DNA of 64,000 bases from assembly GCF_006438965.1 (NCBI RefSeq), contig NZ_RCZM01000002.1, positions 372,001 to 436,000 of the forward strand, in the 5' to 3' direction. The notes below the pieces were generated by a model. The model saw only the letters and a list, made by a program, of their open reading frames with translations, searched no databases and was not told where the DNA came from. Positions 54,485-62,633 of this stretch are shown here, in pieces. The DNA is from Pedococcus bigeumensis. GTDB lineage: Bacteria; Actinomycetota; Actinomycetes; Actinomycetales; Dermatophilaceae. Position 1 is the first letter of the stretch, and each line of letters starts with the position of its first letter. The position numbers were made by a program, and so were the translations under genes.

Positions 54485-54521
54485 CGCGCACCTCCTGAGC
54501 CCCTGCTCCAGGAGGTGCGCG
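54485..54521 (+). terminator. Hairpin terminator after doxX
   Basis: A perfect 13-bp stem (CGCGCACCTCCTG, 54485-54497, with 54509-54521) and an 11-nt loop lie between doxX and the next box-driven unit. Confidence 0.82.
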
Positions 54522-54552
54522 TTCGTGTGCCCCCGCACCTGCCGCCGAGGTC

Positions 54553-54566
54553 GGGACGTTCGGCAC
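54553..54566 (+). promoter_or_regulatory. DosR/DevR-like box before the USP-like gene
   Basis: GGGACGTTCGGCAC, 36 bp before ATG 54603, preceded by GTC as in most of the other boxes. It is weaker in symmetry than the others. Confidence 0.55.
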
Positions 54567-54602
54567 TGGGAGCAGAGGGGCAGCGAGCCGCATCATTGGC
54601 CC

Positions 54603-55040
54603 ATGCCCCTCTATCCCGACCACGCGCGGTCCCGCATCCTGCACAAGGTGCACGTCCCTGACGTGGTCGCGGGACTGGTCCATGACGGGTTGGCGCCCCT
54701 CGTGGCACTGGCCGCAGTCCGGGAAGCGGTTCGCAGGGGTAGTCGCGTCCGCTTCCTCCAGGTGCTCCCCGCCGGCCTGAGCGACGAGGACCACGCAGGG
54801 GTAGAGGCGGCCCTGTTCAGCATCGCCATCAAGGCCCTCCACGCGCAGCCGCGGGTGCCCTGCACGTTCGAGTCAGTCGTGGGAACACCAGGCACCACCT
54901 TGGTCGAGGAGACACGTCACGCGGCGCTCCTCGTGGTGGGTCACAACGCCCCGGAGTCGCACGCGAAGTCCCAGGTCGCCGTCGCGGAGTACTGCCAGGA
55001 GCACTGCTCGTGCGAGGTCCTGGTCGTCACCACCCCATAG
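54603..55040 (+). CDS. Single-domain USP-like protein
   Basis: A 145-residue protein with a USP-like beta-alpha fold (DHARSRILHKVHVPDVVAGL ... LLVVGHNAPESHAKSQ ... EHCSCEVLVVTTP). The G-x2-G-x9-G ATP loop is not well conserved, so it may bind another ligand or none. The last stretch has two closely spaced cysteines (CQEHCSC) that could sense redox. The gene ends 9 bp before the DevS-like kinase GTG, so the two are one unit under the box at 54553. Confidence 0.75.
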   Translation: MPLYPDHARSRILHKVHVPDVVAGLVHDGLAPLVALAAVREAVRRGSRVRFLQVLPAGLSDEDHAGVEAALFSIAIKALHAQPRVPCTFESVVGTPGTTLVEETRHAALLVVGHNAPESHAKSQVAVAEYCQEHCSCEVLVVTTP

Positions 55041-55049
55041 GATCGAGCT

Positions 55050-56858
55050 GTGGAAGGCCCGCCACGGTCAGTGGCTCGAGAACAGAGCTGGCCCAGCACC
55101 GCCGCACTCGACCTGGACGACCTGCTGGATGAGCTCCGCGGGCGCGCCCAGGCCTCGACCCAAGCCCAGCAGCGTCTCAGCGCCCTCCTGGATGCCGTCA
55201 TGGCCGTCAACGCGGGACTCGACCTGGCAGAGGTGCTGACGCGGATCGTGCGCTCGGCCTGTGAGCTGGTCGACGCGAAGTACGGCGCCCTGGGGGTGCT
55301 CGGCCCCGACGGCGAGCACCTCGTGGAGTTCGTGACCCGCGGCCTGACCCCGGAGGAGCACGAGGCGATCGGGGACCTGCCCCGCGGCCACGGCGTGCTG
55401 GGACTGCTGATCCGCGACCCCCGTCCACTGCGGCTGGGCAACCTCGCAGACCACGCGGACTCCTACGGGTTCCCGCCGAACCACCCGCCGATGGGCAGCT
55501 TCATGGGCACCCCGGTCCTGATCCGCGACCAGGTCTTCGGCAACCTCTACCTCACCGAGAAGATCGGTGCCACGGGCTTCACCGCCGAGGACGAGGCCAT
55601 CCTGGTCGCCCTGGCTGCGGCTGCGGGCATCGCCATCGACAACGCCCGGCTGTTCGAGCGCACCCGCCGCCAGCGTCAGTGGATGGCGACCACCGGTGAA
55701 GTCAGCCAGATGCTCCTCGAGGGGCGCGACGAAGCCACCGCGATGGCCTACCTCGCCCATCAGGCCCGCACCCTGTCCCGTGCCGAGCTGGCGGTCGTGG
55801 CCCTCTACGACGACAACGCCGAGCTGGTCGTCTGCGCCACGGACACGGAGGGAACCGCCTCGGACACGGAGACAACACCTGACGAGCACGACACCGCGGG
55901 CGCCACCACGTCCCGGGCAACCGAAGGCCTCGTCCTCGACGACGTCAGGTGGCGGCACCTGGTTGCCGGTCGGAGTCCCGTCCTGGTGGTGACCCGGGAA
56001 GGCGAGCAGGCCGACGCCTCCTTGGCCGGTGCCGTTCGTCAGCTGGACACGACGGACCCGCACGGTCCGACGGCCTTGTTGCCCATCGCCATCGGGACCG
56101 ACGAGGTCGGGGTCCTCGCCGTCGCCTGGACGCCGGACGCGGAGCCGATCGTGAGCGACCTGTTGGAGCTCCTCGTGCCCCTGACCCACCAGCTGGCCCT
56201 GGCCCTCGTGGCGGCACGCAACCAGCACGCGCGGTCCCAGGTCGCGCTCCTCGAGGACCGGGACCGCATCGCCCGCGACATGCACGACCACGTCATCCAG
56301 CGTCTGTTCGCCACGGGCCTGTCGCTGCAGGCCACCTCTCGCGTCGCCCTCGCCGCCCCGGTGCGCGCGCGCCTCGACGACGCGGTGGAAGCCCTCGACG
56401 AGGCCATCAAGGACATCAGGCACACGATCTTCGAGCTGCACCGCGAGAAAGCCCCCACCGTCCTGCGCACGGAGGTCGAGGACCTCTTGCGGGCTGCCGA
56501 GGACGGCTTGGGCTTCGCCCCGGAGCTGACCATCGACGGGCCACTCACCTCGCTCACCGTCGAGCTCGAGGCGGACCTCGTCGCCGTGATCCGGGAGGCC
56601 GTCTCCAACGTCGCGCGGCACGCCCAGGGCACCAGCGTCGACGTCTCGGTGGTCGTGTCCGTGGGCGGTCGGCCGACGTTGACCATCACGGTGTCGGACA
56701 ACGGCATCGGCCTCGACCCGTCAGCCCCGCGCAGCGGCCTGTCGAACCTGCGGGCCCGCGCCGACAAGCACGGCGGGTCGTTCCGCGTGGAGCCGAACTC
56801 CCCTCACGGCACGGTGTTGACCTGGGCCGCGGAGATCCCGGCGGAGCCGTCCGGCTGA
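55050..56858 (+). CDS. devS: DevS/DosS-like sensor histidine kinase (two GAF domains, heme-binding type)
   Basis: A 602-residue kinase. GAF-A (about 45-195) matches mycobacterial DevS through the stretches RGHGVLGLLI, FPPNHPPM and VFGNLYLTEKIGATGF. His 145 in NHPPM and Tyr 167 in NLYL are spaced 22 residues apart, as are the heme ligand His149 and Tyr171 of DevS. GAF-B spans about 200-385. The HisKA_3 phosphorylation site is in RDMHDHVIQRLFATGLSLQA (His 412), then the HATPase (VSNVARHAQG; DNGIGL). GTG 55050 follows the USP-like stop by 9 bp. Predicted to sense O2, NO or CO and phosphorylate the DevR-like protein. The signal is inferred from the conserved heme residues. Confidence 0.9.
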   Translation: MEGPPRSVAREQSWPSTAALDLDDLLDELRGRAQASTQAQQRLSALLDAVMAVNAGLDLAEVLTRIVRSACELVDAKYGALGVLGPDGEHLVEFVTRGLTPEEHEAIGDLPRGHGVLGLLIRDPRPLRLGNLADHADSYGFPPNHPPMGSFMGTPVLIRDQVFGNLYLTEKIGATGFTAEDEAILVALAAAAGIAIDNARLFERTRRQRQWMATTGEVSQMLLEGRDEATAMAYLAHQARTLSRAELAVVALYDDNAELVVCATDTEGTASDTETTPDEHDTAGATTSRATEGLVLDDVRWRHLVAGRSPVLVVTREGEQADASLAGAVRQLDTTDPHGPTALLPIAIGTDEVGVLAVAWTPDAEPIVSDLLELLVPLTHQLALALVAARNQHARSQVALLEDRDRIARDMHDHVIQRLFATGLSLQATSRVALAAPVRARLDDAVEALDEAIKDIRHTIFELHREKAPTVLRTEVEDLLRAAEDGLGFAPELTIDGPLTSLTVELEADLVAVIREAVSNVARHAQGTSVDVSVVVSVGGRPTLTITVSDNGIGLDPSAPRSGLSNLRARADKHGGSFRVEPNSPHGTVLTWAAEIPAEPSG

Positions 56859-56890
56859 CGCACCGTCGCTTCGGCCGATCCGACGCGACA

Positions 56891-56904
56891 GGGACCATCG
56901 GCAC
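56891..56904 (+). promoter_or_regulatory. DosR/DevR-like box before devR
   Basis: GGGACCATCGGCAC, 85 bp before ATG 56990, the same distance as before doxX. It suggests positive autoregulation. Confidence 0.6.
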
Positions 56905-56989
56905 TGGTCGTCCGTCGCCAGGTGCGGCATCGTCAGACCCAGGACGACCCCATCGCCCACCATCGCACGCGAGCAGGAGAACGATTCGT

Positions 56990-57673
56990 ATGGAGCACGG
57001 CCCCGCGGCAACGGTCCGCGTCTTCCTCGTCGACGACCACGAGATCGTCCGGCGAGGTCTGCGCGAGCTCCTCGAGACGGTGGCCGAGTTCGAGGTCGTG
57101 GGTGAGGCCGGGACCGCAGCCGAGGCGATGGCCCGGATCCCAGCGGCCCGTCCCGACGTGGCCATCTTCGACGCCCGCCTCCCCGATGGGTCGGGGATCG
57201 ACGTATGCCGCGAAATCCGCTCCCAGCAGCCGGCCACCAGGGCGCTCATCCTCACCTCGTTCGACGACGAGCGGGCCCTGTCCAGCGCCATCCTCGCGGG
57301 AGCGGCCGGCTACCTGCTCAAGGACATCAAGGGCAACGGACTGATCGAGGCGATCAAGGCCGTGGCTGCCGGCCAGCAGCTGATCGGACCGGCCGACGTC
57401 GAGCGGGCTCGGCGCAGCTGGGCGCGGGAGACCCAGGCCGACCCTCGGCTGCAGCGGCTCTCACCGCAGGAGCAGCGTGTCCTCGACCATGTCGCCCAGG
57501 GACTGACGAACCGCGAGATCGGCGTGGCCCTGTCGCTGGCCGAGAAGACGGTCAAGAACTATGTGACCGCCGTGCTGGGCAAGCTCGGCATGGAGAGCCG
57601 GACCCAGGCAGCGGTGTTCGCCGTCACCCACTCGGTGACGGCCAAGCCGGCGCGGCCCGCACCCTCGTCGTGA
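56990..57673 (+). CDS. devR: DevR/DosR-like response regulator
   Basis: A 227-residue NarL/LuxR-type regulator. Receiver: VRVFLVDDHEIVRRGLRELL, phospho-Asp in AIFDARLPDGSGI (about 61), Thr/Ser switch in ALILTSFDDE and Lys in YLLKDIKG. DNA-binding HTH: RLSPQEQRVLDHVAQGLTNR, then LAEKTVKNYVTAVLGKLGM. The AEKTVKNYV and LGMESRTQAAVFA segments closely match mycobacterial DevR, the dormancy regulator. It lies 131 bp after devS with its own box. It should bind the six GGGACC boxes in the window. Confidence 0.93.
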   Translation: MEHGPAATVRVFLVDDHEIVRRGLRELLETVAEFEVVGEAGTAAEAMARIPAARPDVAIFDARLPDGSGIDVCREIRSQQPATRALILTSFDDERALSSAILAGAAGYLLKDIKGNGLIEAIKAVAAGQQLIGPADVERARRSWARETQADPRLQRLSPQEQRVLDHVAQGLTNREIGVALSLAEKTVKNYVTAVLGKLGMESRTQAAVFAVTHSVTAKPARPAPSS

Positions 57674-57743
57674 GGCACGTGCCCCCAAGGGGCTGACCGG
57701 TCAGGACGGGCTGAGCGGCGGGATCGCCGTGCTCCGGCGCCGG

Positions 57744-58520
57744 TCAGTTCAGCTTGCGGGTGCCCTCGGGCAGTGCGCCACCGGCATACACGTCCTCGGC
57801 GAGCGAGGCCAAGGCGGTGAGGGCGACGTTCTGGCTCCACGGGCCGTAGGAGACCCGGGCGACACCCAGCCGCTGGGCGTCCGCGAGGCTCAATGACCCG
57901 GGTATGCCGATCAGGTTCACCTTCTGCGGACCGAGTGCCTCGACGAGTGCGGTCACGGTGGGCTCGTCCAGCATGCCGGGGCAGAAGAAGGTCGCGGCTC
58001 CAGCGCCGAGATAGGCGCTGCCCCGCTCGATCGCGTCAGCCAGGACGGCGGCCGGGTCCTTGTCACCGGCCTTGAGGAACGCGTCGGTACGGGCGTTGAG
58101 GACGAACGGCACGCCGGCCTTCTCCCCTGCCGCGATGGCCGCCTCGACGGCTCGCACCGCGTCCGGCAACGGCTTGAGCTGGTCCTCGAGGTTTGCGCCG
58201 ACGATGCCGACGTCGATGGCCCTGCTGATCGTCTCCCCCGCGTTGCCGTAGCCGGCTTCGAGGTCGGCACTCACCGGCAGGTCCACCGCCGCGGCGATCC
58301 GGCCGACGGCCTCGATCATCAGGTCCCGCGGGATCTGCTCACCGTCGGGGTAGCCGTATGCCGCGGCGATCGAGTGGCTGGCCGTGGCCAGTGCCTTCGT
58401 CCCCGGGGTGTCCGCCACGACCTTGGCCGTGATGACGTCCCAGACGTTGACGACGAGGAGCAGCTCCGGGTCCTGGTGGAGGCGGAGCAGCTCGTGGGCC
58501 TTGTTGACAGTGGTGGTCAT
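57744..58520 (-). CDS. Isocitrate lyase/PEP mutase family protein
   Basis: A 258-residue TIM-barrel protein: LLVVNVWDVITAKVVADTPG, ADLEAGYGNAGETIS, VGANLEDQLKPLPDAV, FVLNARTDAFLKAG. The key catalytic motif of phosphoenolpyruvate mutase (EDK-x5-NS) and the KKCGH motif of isocitrate lyase are absent, so it belongs to the related carboxyvinyl/oxaloacetate-hydrolase-like group of unknown substrate. Its ATG overlaps the DUF2237 gene end (ATGA at 58517-58520). First gene of the minus-strand block going towards devR. Confidence 0.85.
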   Translation of the reverse strand: MTTTVNKAHELLRLHQDPELLLVVNVWDVITAKVVADTPGTKALATASHSIAAAYGYPDGEQIPRDLMIEAVGRIAAAVDLPVSADLEAGYGNAGETISRAIDVGIVGANLEDQLKPLPDAVRAVEAAIAAGEKAGVPFVLNARTDAFLKAGDKDPAAVLADAIERGSAYLGAGAATFFCPGMLDEPTVTALVEALGPQKVNLIGIPGSLSLADAQRLGVARVSYGPWSQNVALTALASLAEDVYAGGALPEGTRKLN

Positions 58521-58912
58521 GACTTCTCCATCGAGCTGAGGTCGGGTGGGACATCGACGGCGTGCTCCCGCAGGGCACGCAGCGGCACGACCCGCAGCAC
58601 GGCCTCGTTGGTCGCCGCCAGCACCACGTGGGCGGCTGCCCCGTCGCGATGTGCGCGGGCCCAGTTGAGGGCCGTCACGCACCAGCGGTCTCCCGGGACG
58701 AGCCCCGGAAAGCGGTACTCCGGCATCGGCGTCGACAGGTCGTTGCCGATGCCCCGCTGGTGCTCGAGGAACTCGGCCGTCACCACCGCGCAGATGGTGT
58801 GGCTGCCGAGGTCCTGCGGCCCGGTGCTGCAGCAGCCGTCCCGGAAGAACCCCGTCATCGGCTCTGTACCGCACACCTCGAGGTCGCCCCCGAGGACGTT
58901 GCGTTCCGCCAT
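58517..58912 (-). CDS. DUF2237 protein
   Basis: A 131-residue protein with the DUF2237 signature: NVLGGDLEVCGTEPMTGFFR, then DGCCSTGPQDLGSHTICAVV and LSTPMPEYRFPGLVPGDRWC. A CC pair and further cysteines may bind metal. Function is unknown in all species. ATG 58912 was chosen (MAERNVLGG). It is coupled to the PEP-mutase-like gene and lies 11 bp after the DinB-like gene. Confidence 0.9.
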   Translation of the reverse strand: MAERNVLGGDLEVCGTEPMTGFFRDGCCSTGPQDLGSHTICAVVTAEFLEHQRGIGNDLSTPMPEYRFPGLVPGDRWCVTALNWARAHRDGAAAHVVLAATNEAVLRVVPLRALREHAVDVPPDLSSMEKS

Positions 58913-58923
58913 GGTCCCAGCCC

Positions 58924-59529
58924 CTAGTCGCTGGTCCGTGGCTGCCACCACGGCTCGCGACCGGATCGAGCCAGCACCCGGTCGAACGGCGGCGCATCAC
59001 CGGCGATCTCGACGGCCGGTCCGAACAGGCCCGGCGTCCCGGCGGCATCGAAACCTGACACGAACTCGAGCAGGGCGTGCGCCGAGGCGTCGTCACAGCT
59101 GTACTCCTGACCCGTGGCCCGCGCGAGGTCCCAGCCGTGCAGCATCACCTCGTCAAGGGCGACCAAGCCGGCGACCCGCCCTGGCAGGTCCTGCCCGCCA
59201 GCACGCGTCATGCCCTGCCACGCCTCCGGCGCTGCCCACGACTCGACCAGGGCTGGGCCGCGCCTGGCCAGCTCATCGCGCCATCCGTCCTCTGCCTCGG
59301 GCCACCCGCCGTCGTCGGGATTGCGGTCGGTCCAGGGGCCGAGGTCCTTGTCGGCCGCCGCGCGGAAGGCGCCCAGCAGGCCGGACACGTGGGCGAGGAG
59401 CTGGCTGATGGTCCTGCCCTCACACGGAGTCGGGTCGACGAGCTGCTCGTCCTCGACGGTCGAGGCCAGGTGCAGGAGCTGGGCTGTGGGGAGCTGGAAG
59501 TCGAACGGCACTGGCGAGGTGGTCGTCAT
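58924..59529 (-). CDS. DinB/maleylpyruvate-isomerase-like metal-binding protein (TIGR03086 type)
   Basis: A 201-residue four-helix protein with the DinB fold. It begins LPTAQLLHLASTVEDEQLVD, TPCEGRTISQLLAHVSGLLG, and contains EVMLHGWDLARATGQEY with the typical metal-binding His. This group often uses mycothiol and acts as thiol-dependent isomerase or S-transferase in actinobacteria. ATG 59529 (MTTTSPVPF) chosen. It leads the DUF2237-PEP mutase-like run. Confidence 0.87.
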   Translation of the reverse strand: MTTTSPVPFDFQLPTAQLLHLASTVEDEQLVDPTPCEGRTISQLLAHVSGLLGAFRAAADKDLGPWTDRNPDDGGWPEAEDGWRDELARRGPALVESWAAPEAWQGMTRAGGQDLPGRVAGLVALDEVMLHGWDLARATGQEYSCDDASAHALLEFVSGFDAAGTPGLFGPAVEIAGDAPPFDRVLARSGREPWWQPRTSD

Positions 59530-59576
59530 CCCAGCAGTCTGCCCCAGCACCCATCACCACACACCTCGGCGACAGG

Positions 59577-60323
59577 TCAGGGAGACGGAACCTGCGGGGT
59601 CCCCTGGGTGGTGAGGTCTGGGTGGCTGGTGGGGTCGGTGACGATCGCCTGCGCGATGTCGGTCAACCGGTAGTGGTGGCGGCGCGCATAGTGGCGCATC
59701 AGCTCGAAGGCGGCGTTGACGTCGACCCCGTGGGTCCGGGCGAGGACGCCCTTGGCCTGCTCGATGGTGATCCGGCTGTTGAGCGCGCCCTGGAGCTGCT
59801 CGGTGAGGACCTCGCCGCTACGGATGCTCCGCTCCTGCAGCAGGCCGATGGTGGCGATGTCGGCCAGGGACTGGAGGATGCGGACGTCGCCGGGCTCGAG
59901 CAGGCCGGTGTTGGTGCTGAACATGTTCAGAGCCCCGATGACCCTCTGGCGGTGCCGCAGTGGAAACGCGTGGACGGACTGGAATCCGGCCTCGACCGCG
60001 CGGGGGGCGAACAGCGGCCACCGTCCAGCCGCCTCGTGGAGGTCCGTGTTGATCACAGCCGTGCCCGTCCGGAAACAGTCGAGGCAGGGCCCTTCCTGGT
60101 ACTGCAGCTGGAAGAGCTCGAGCAGCTTGACCGACTCGGCTGAGGCGGCCATGTACTGCAGCTGGCCGTGTGCGTCAGCCAGTAGCAGTCCAGCGGAGGC
60201 GGTACTGCTGACATCGGCGGTGTGCTTGGTCAACGTCTCGAGGAACTCGATGACGTCGAAGTCGTCGACCAGGGTGTCCGCCACCTCGACGAAGACCTCG
60301 GCGAGCTGGTCAGCGGCAATCAT
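59577..60323 (-). CDS. GAF-ANTAR transcription antiterminator
   Basis: A 248-residue regulator: GAF domain (about 25-165; QLQYQEGPCLDCFRTGTAVI, then FPLRHRQRVIGALNMFSTN) and C-terminal ANTAR RNA-binding domain (NSRITIEQAKGVLARTHGVD ... HYRLTDIAQAIV, about 180-235). ANTAR proteins bind paired hairpins in nascent RNA to block termination. It follows 54 bp after the second GAF-ANTAR gene, so the two may act together. The ligand is unknown. ATG 60323. Confidence 0.93.
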   Translation of the reverse strand: MIAADQLAEVFVEVADTLVDDFDVIEFLETLTKHTADVSSTASAGLLLADAHGQLQYMAASAESVKLLELFQLQYQEGPCLDCFRTGTAVINTDLHEAAGRWPLFAPRAVEAGFQSVHAFPLRHRQRVIGALNMFSTNTGLLEPGDVRILQSLADIATIGLLQERSIRSGEVLTEQLQGALNSRITIEQAKGVLARTHGVDVNAAFELMRHYARRHHYRLTDIAQAIVTDPTSHPDLTTQGTPQVPSP

Positions 60324-60377
60324 GGTGTGCGCCCTTCCCCGATGTGTCCCTCGCGGGAAGGTCTATGTCTTGGTAGC

Positions 60378-61115
60378 TCATGGCGCATCCCGCTTCAGTC
60401 TCAGTCTACCGGCGACGATGTCCCTGGCGACATCGCTGACGGGACGGCCTTCGGCGTAGGCATGACCCCGGAAGCGGGCCATGGCCTCGTCGATGGTCAC
60501 ACCCAGGTCGACCATCACCATGCCCTGTGCCTGGTAGACCTCGAGTCGATAGGCCAGTGCGTCGTCGAGGTCGGTGATCGTCCGGCCGTCCGGAGCGCCG
60601 TCCTGCCCGTCCACCAGCAGTCCCATCGCCACCTCGGCGAAGGTGACCGCCTGGGTGAGGCCATCGGCGGTGAGCGACCCGGGCTCGACGCGGTAGACAT
60701 CCAGCGCCCCGACCCGAGCAGCCCCGACCTGCAGGGGGAACGCGAAGACGGCCTGCACGCCATGGTCACAGGCGGCGCGGGCATAGCCGGGCCAGCGACG
60801 CATGCCGTGGGTTGTCAGGTCCGGCTCCAGCACGGGGCGCCGGGAGGTGTAGGCGTCGATGCATGGACCCTCGCCGAGGGAGAACTGCAGCTCCTCGAGC
60901 CTCCTGCTGGCTGCGCTCGACGCTGCGACCGTGCCGCCTCCCTGGTGGTCCTCGGTCAGCAGGCTGACTCCGACACCCGTCGCGGGCAGTGAGCGGGTCA
61001 GTGCCGTGCAGAGCCGTTCCAGACGACCGATGGTTCCGGGCGCGCCGTGCGGGTCCGTCGGCTCGTCGTCGATGAGCTGGTTGGCATGGGCGAGCCGTCC
61101 CTGCGAGGCGGTCAT
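60378..61115 (-). CDS. GAF-ANTAR transcription antiterminator (second copy)
   Basis: A 245-residue relative of the next gene: GAF domain with FSLGEGPCIDAYTSRRPVLE and FAFPLQVGAARVGALDVYRV, then ANTAR (YRLEVYQAQGMVMVDLGVTI ... GRPVSDVARDIV). The two share the pattern GPC near the start of the GAF core. Its ATG at 61115 overlaps the stop of the acyltransferase (ATGA), so it is coupled to it. Possibly it senses a membrane or redox signal linked to lipid remodelling. Confidence 0.92.
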   Translation of the reverse strand: MTASQGRLAHANQLIDDEPTDPHGAPGTIGRLERLCTALTRSLPATGVGVSLLTEDHQGGGTVAASSAASRRLEELQFSLGEGPCIDAYTSRRPVLEPDLTTHGMRRWPGYARAACDHGVQAVFAFPLQVGAARVGALDVYRVEPGSLTADGLTQAVTFAEVAMGLLVDGQDGAPDGRTITDLDDALAYRLEVYQAQGMVMVDLGVTIDEAMARFRGHAYAEGRPVSDVARDIVAGRLRLKRDAP

Positions 61116-61681
61116 CGCGACGCCCGCTCCTCTTCGCGCAGGCGGGGCTCGGTCCGCCGCTCTGGGTGTATGCCGTGCTTGTCGCGGTAGAACTCACGCA
61201 CCTGGTCCATGTCCGCGACGACATCTGGTGTGGCCGAGATCGTGGGACCGAATCCCGCTGTGCGAGTAGGGCCGTCGATGAAGGCAAGCGCAATGGGAAG
61301 CTTCGCTGACCGCGCGATGCGCCAGAAGCCGGACTTCCAGTACTCACCCTTCGTGCGGGTGCCCTCCGCGGCGAGAATGAGCAGGAACGGCTCACCGCTG
61401 CGCGCCTCACGCACGAGCTCTCGCACCACGGCACTGGGATTGTCACGATCGAGCGGCAGTCCGCCGAGCCGGTGCAGGAGCCACCCGAGCGGCCCGCGGA
61501 ACAGCTCCTTCTTGATGAGGACCCGCGGGGTCACCCCTCCGCGCCACATGATGAGGAGCATCATGACGAAGTCCCAGTTGGAGGTGTGCGGCGCCCCGAC
61601 AAGCACGCCGGTCCTGGGCACCTGACCGACAGCGGTCCAGCGACTGGCCCGCAACGCCAGACTGGCGAGCCGACTCCTCAT
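61112..61681 (-). CDS. 1-acyl-glycerol-3-phosphate-type acyltransferase
   Basis: A 189-residue PlsC-family protein. HX4D motif GAPHTSNWDFVMML (His near residue 32), the FRGPLG helix, and the AAEGTRTKGEYWKSGF motif in place of FPEGTRS. Such small acyltransferases add a second fatty acid to lysophosphatidate or related lipids. No transmembrane segment is obvious. It starts at ATG 61681, convergent-free, and leads the acyltransferase-ANTAR-ANTAR run. Substrate specificity unclear. Confidence 0.87.
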   Translation of the reverse strand: MRSRLASLALRASRWTAVGQVPRTGVLVGAPHTSNWDFVMMLLIMWRGGVTPRVLIKKELFRGPLGWLLHRLGGLPLDRDNPSAVVRELVREARSGEPFLLILAAEGTRTKGEYWKSGFWRIARSAKLPIALAFIDGPTRTAGFGPTISATPDVVADMDQVREFYRDKHGIHPERRTEPRLREEERASR

Positions 61682-61836
61682 GGTGTGCCTCTCGGGTGGG
61701 GCGAAACATGTCGCCTACCAGGAGCGACGCGGACCGTGCATTGCACGTCCTCCGATGCACGAGAGGTCGCTGCTCAAAGGCTACTCGCACGGTGGAGTGG
61801 TTCACGCAGAACACCCCCGCCCCTACAGTCGCTTTC

Positions 61837-62484
61837 ATGGGACAGATGAGCATGAACAAGGTGATCCACGGCGCATTCCGGCGGGACCTCGACCGGTTCA
61901 TCGCCGCACTGGCGGCATTCCAGCCCGGTGACCGCGCGAGGGCGACAGCCCTTGGCACGGCGTGGGCCAACTTCGACGACCAGCTCACCTACCACCACGA
62001 GGGAGAGCACGAGATCGCCTGGCCGGCGCTCGCGGCCGTGGGGGTCAGCCCTGAGCTGCTCGCTGCGATGGACGCGGAGCACGAGACCATGGCAGCGGCA
62101 CTGAGCGAGACCCGGACCGCCATGGCCGCGCTTCTCCGCGATCCCGGCGTAGGGCCGGCCTCGTCCGCACAGGCGGCCTTCCAGAAGCTCCGAGCGGTCA
62201 CCGTGCAGCACCTCGACCACGAGGAGTCCGAGCTCGAGCCCGTCTACCAGGCCAAGCGGGACACCCCTGAGATCAAGGCGATGGGCAGGGCCTTCGGGAA
62301 GTCGGGCCTGGCTCGAGGTGGCAGGTTCTTCACCTGGGTGCTCGACGGCGCGTCGGGTGAGGAGGAGGCCGCGGTGAGGGCAGAGGTGCCCGGTCCGGTG
62401 ATCGCGGTCATCGGTGGGATCTTCGGTCGTGGCTACCGCCGCGACATCGCGCCGGTCTGGTCGGGGAACGACGCGCAGCGCTAG
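61837..62484 (+). CDS. Hemerythrin-like (HHE) domain protein
   Basis: A 215-residue protein with hemerythrin-type iron ligands: TYHHEGEHEIAWPAL, DAEHETMAAALSE, and QHLDHEESELEPVYQ. The C-terminal 70 residues add an unrelated hydrophobic-ended extension. HHE proteins bind oxygen or NO at a di-iron site and serve in nitrosative/oxidative stress. TACAGT at 61823-61828 ends 8 nt before ATG 61837 (leaderless). The 155-bp gap from the divergent acyltransferase contains the dyad CGTGCATTGCACG (about 61735-61747). Confidence 0.88.
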   Translation: MGQMSMNKVIHGAFRRDLDRFIAALAAFQPGDRARATALGTAWANFDDQLTYHHEGEHEIAWPALAAVGVSPELLAAMDAEHETMAAALSETRTAMAALLRDPGVGPASSAQAAFQKLRAVTVQHLDHEESELEPVYQAKRDTPEIKAMGRAFGKSGLARGGRFFTWVLDGASGEEEAAVRAEVPGPVIAVIGGIFGRGYRRDIAPVWSGNDAQR

Positions 62485-62633
62485 GTGAAAGTCCGGGCGC
62501 GCTGTCGGTCAGACGGCTTCCGAGACAGCGTGCGACGACACGAGGGCATTCAGGGCACCGATGAGTCGCGGCCACTCGGCGAGTCCATTCCCGTGACGGC
62601 ACACTCTGACCGAGCGCCACAGGAGGTACTCCC

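Noticed and set aside
57744-58520. Phosphoenolpyruvate mutase (phosphonate synthesis)
   Set aside because: The key EDK-x5-NS motif and phosphonate genes nearby are missing; only the family fold is supported.
61735-61747. CGTGCATTGCACG as an operator for hemerythrin
   Set aside because: The 6-1-6 dyad is short and about 90 bp upstream of the start; no second copy supports it.
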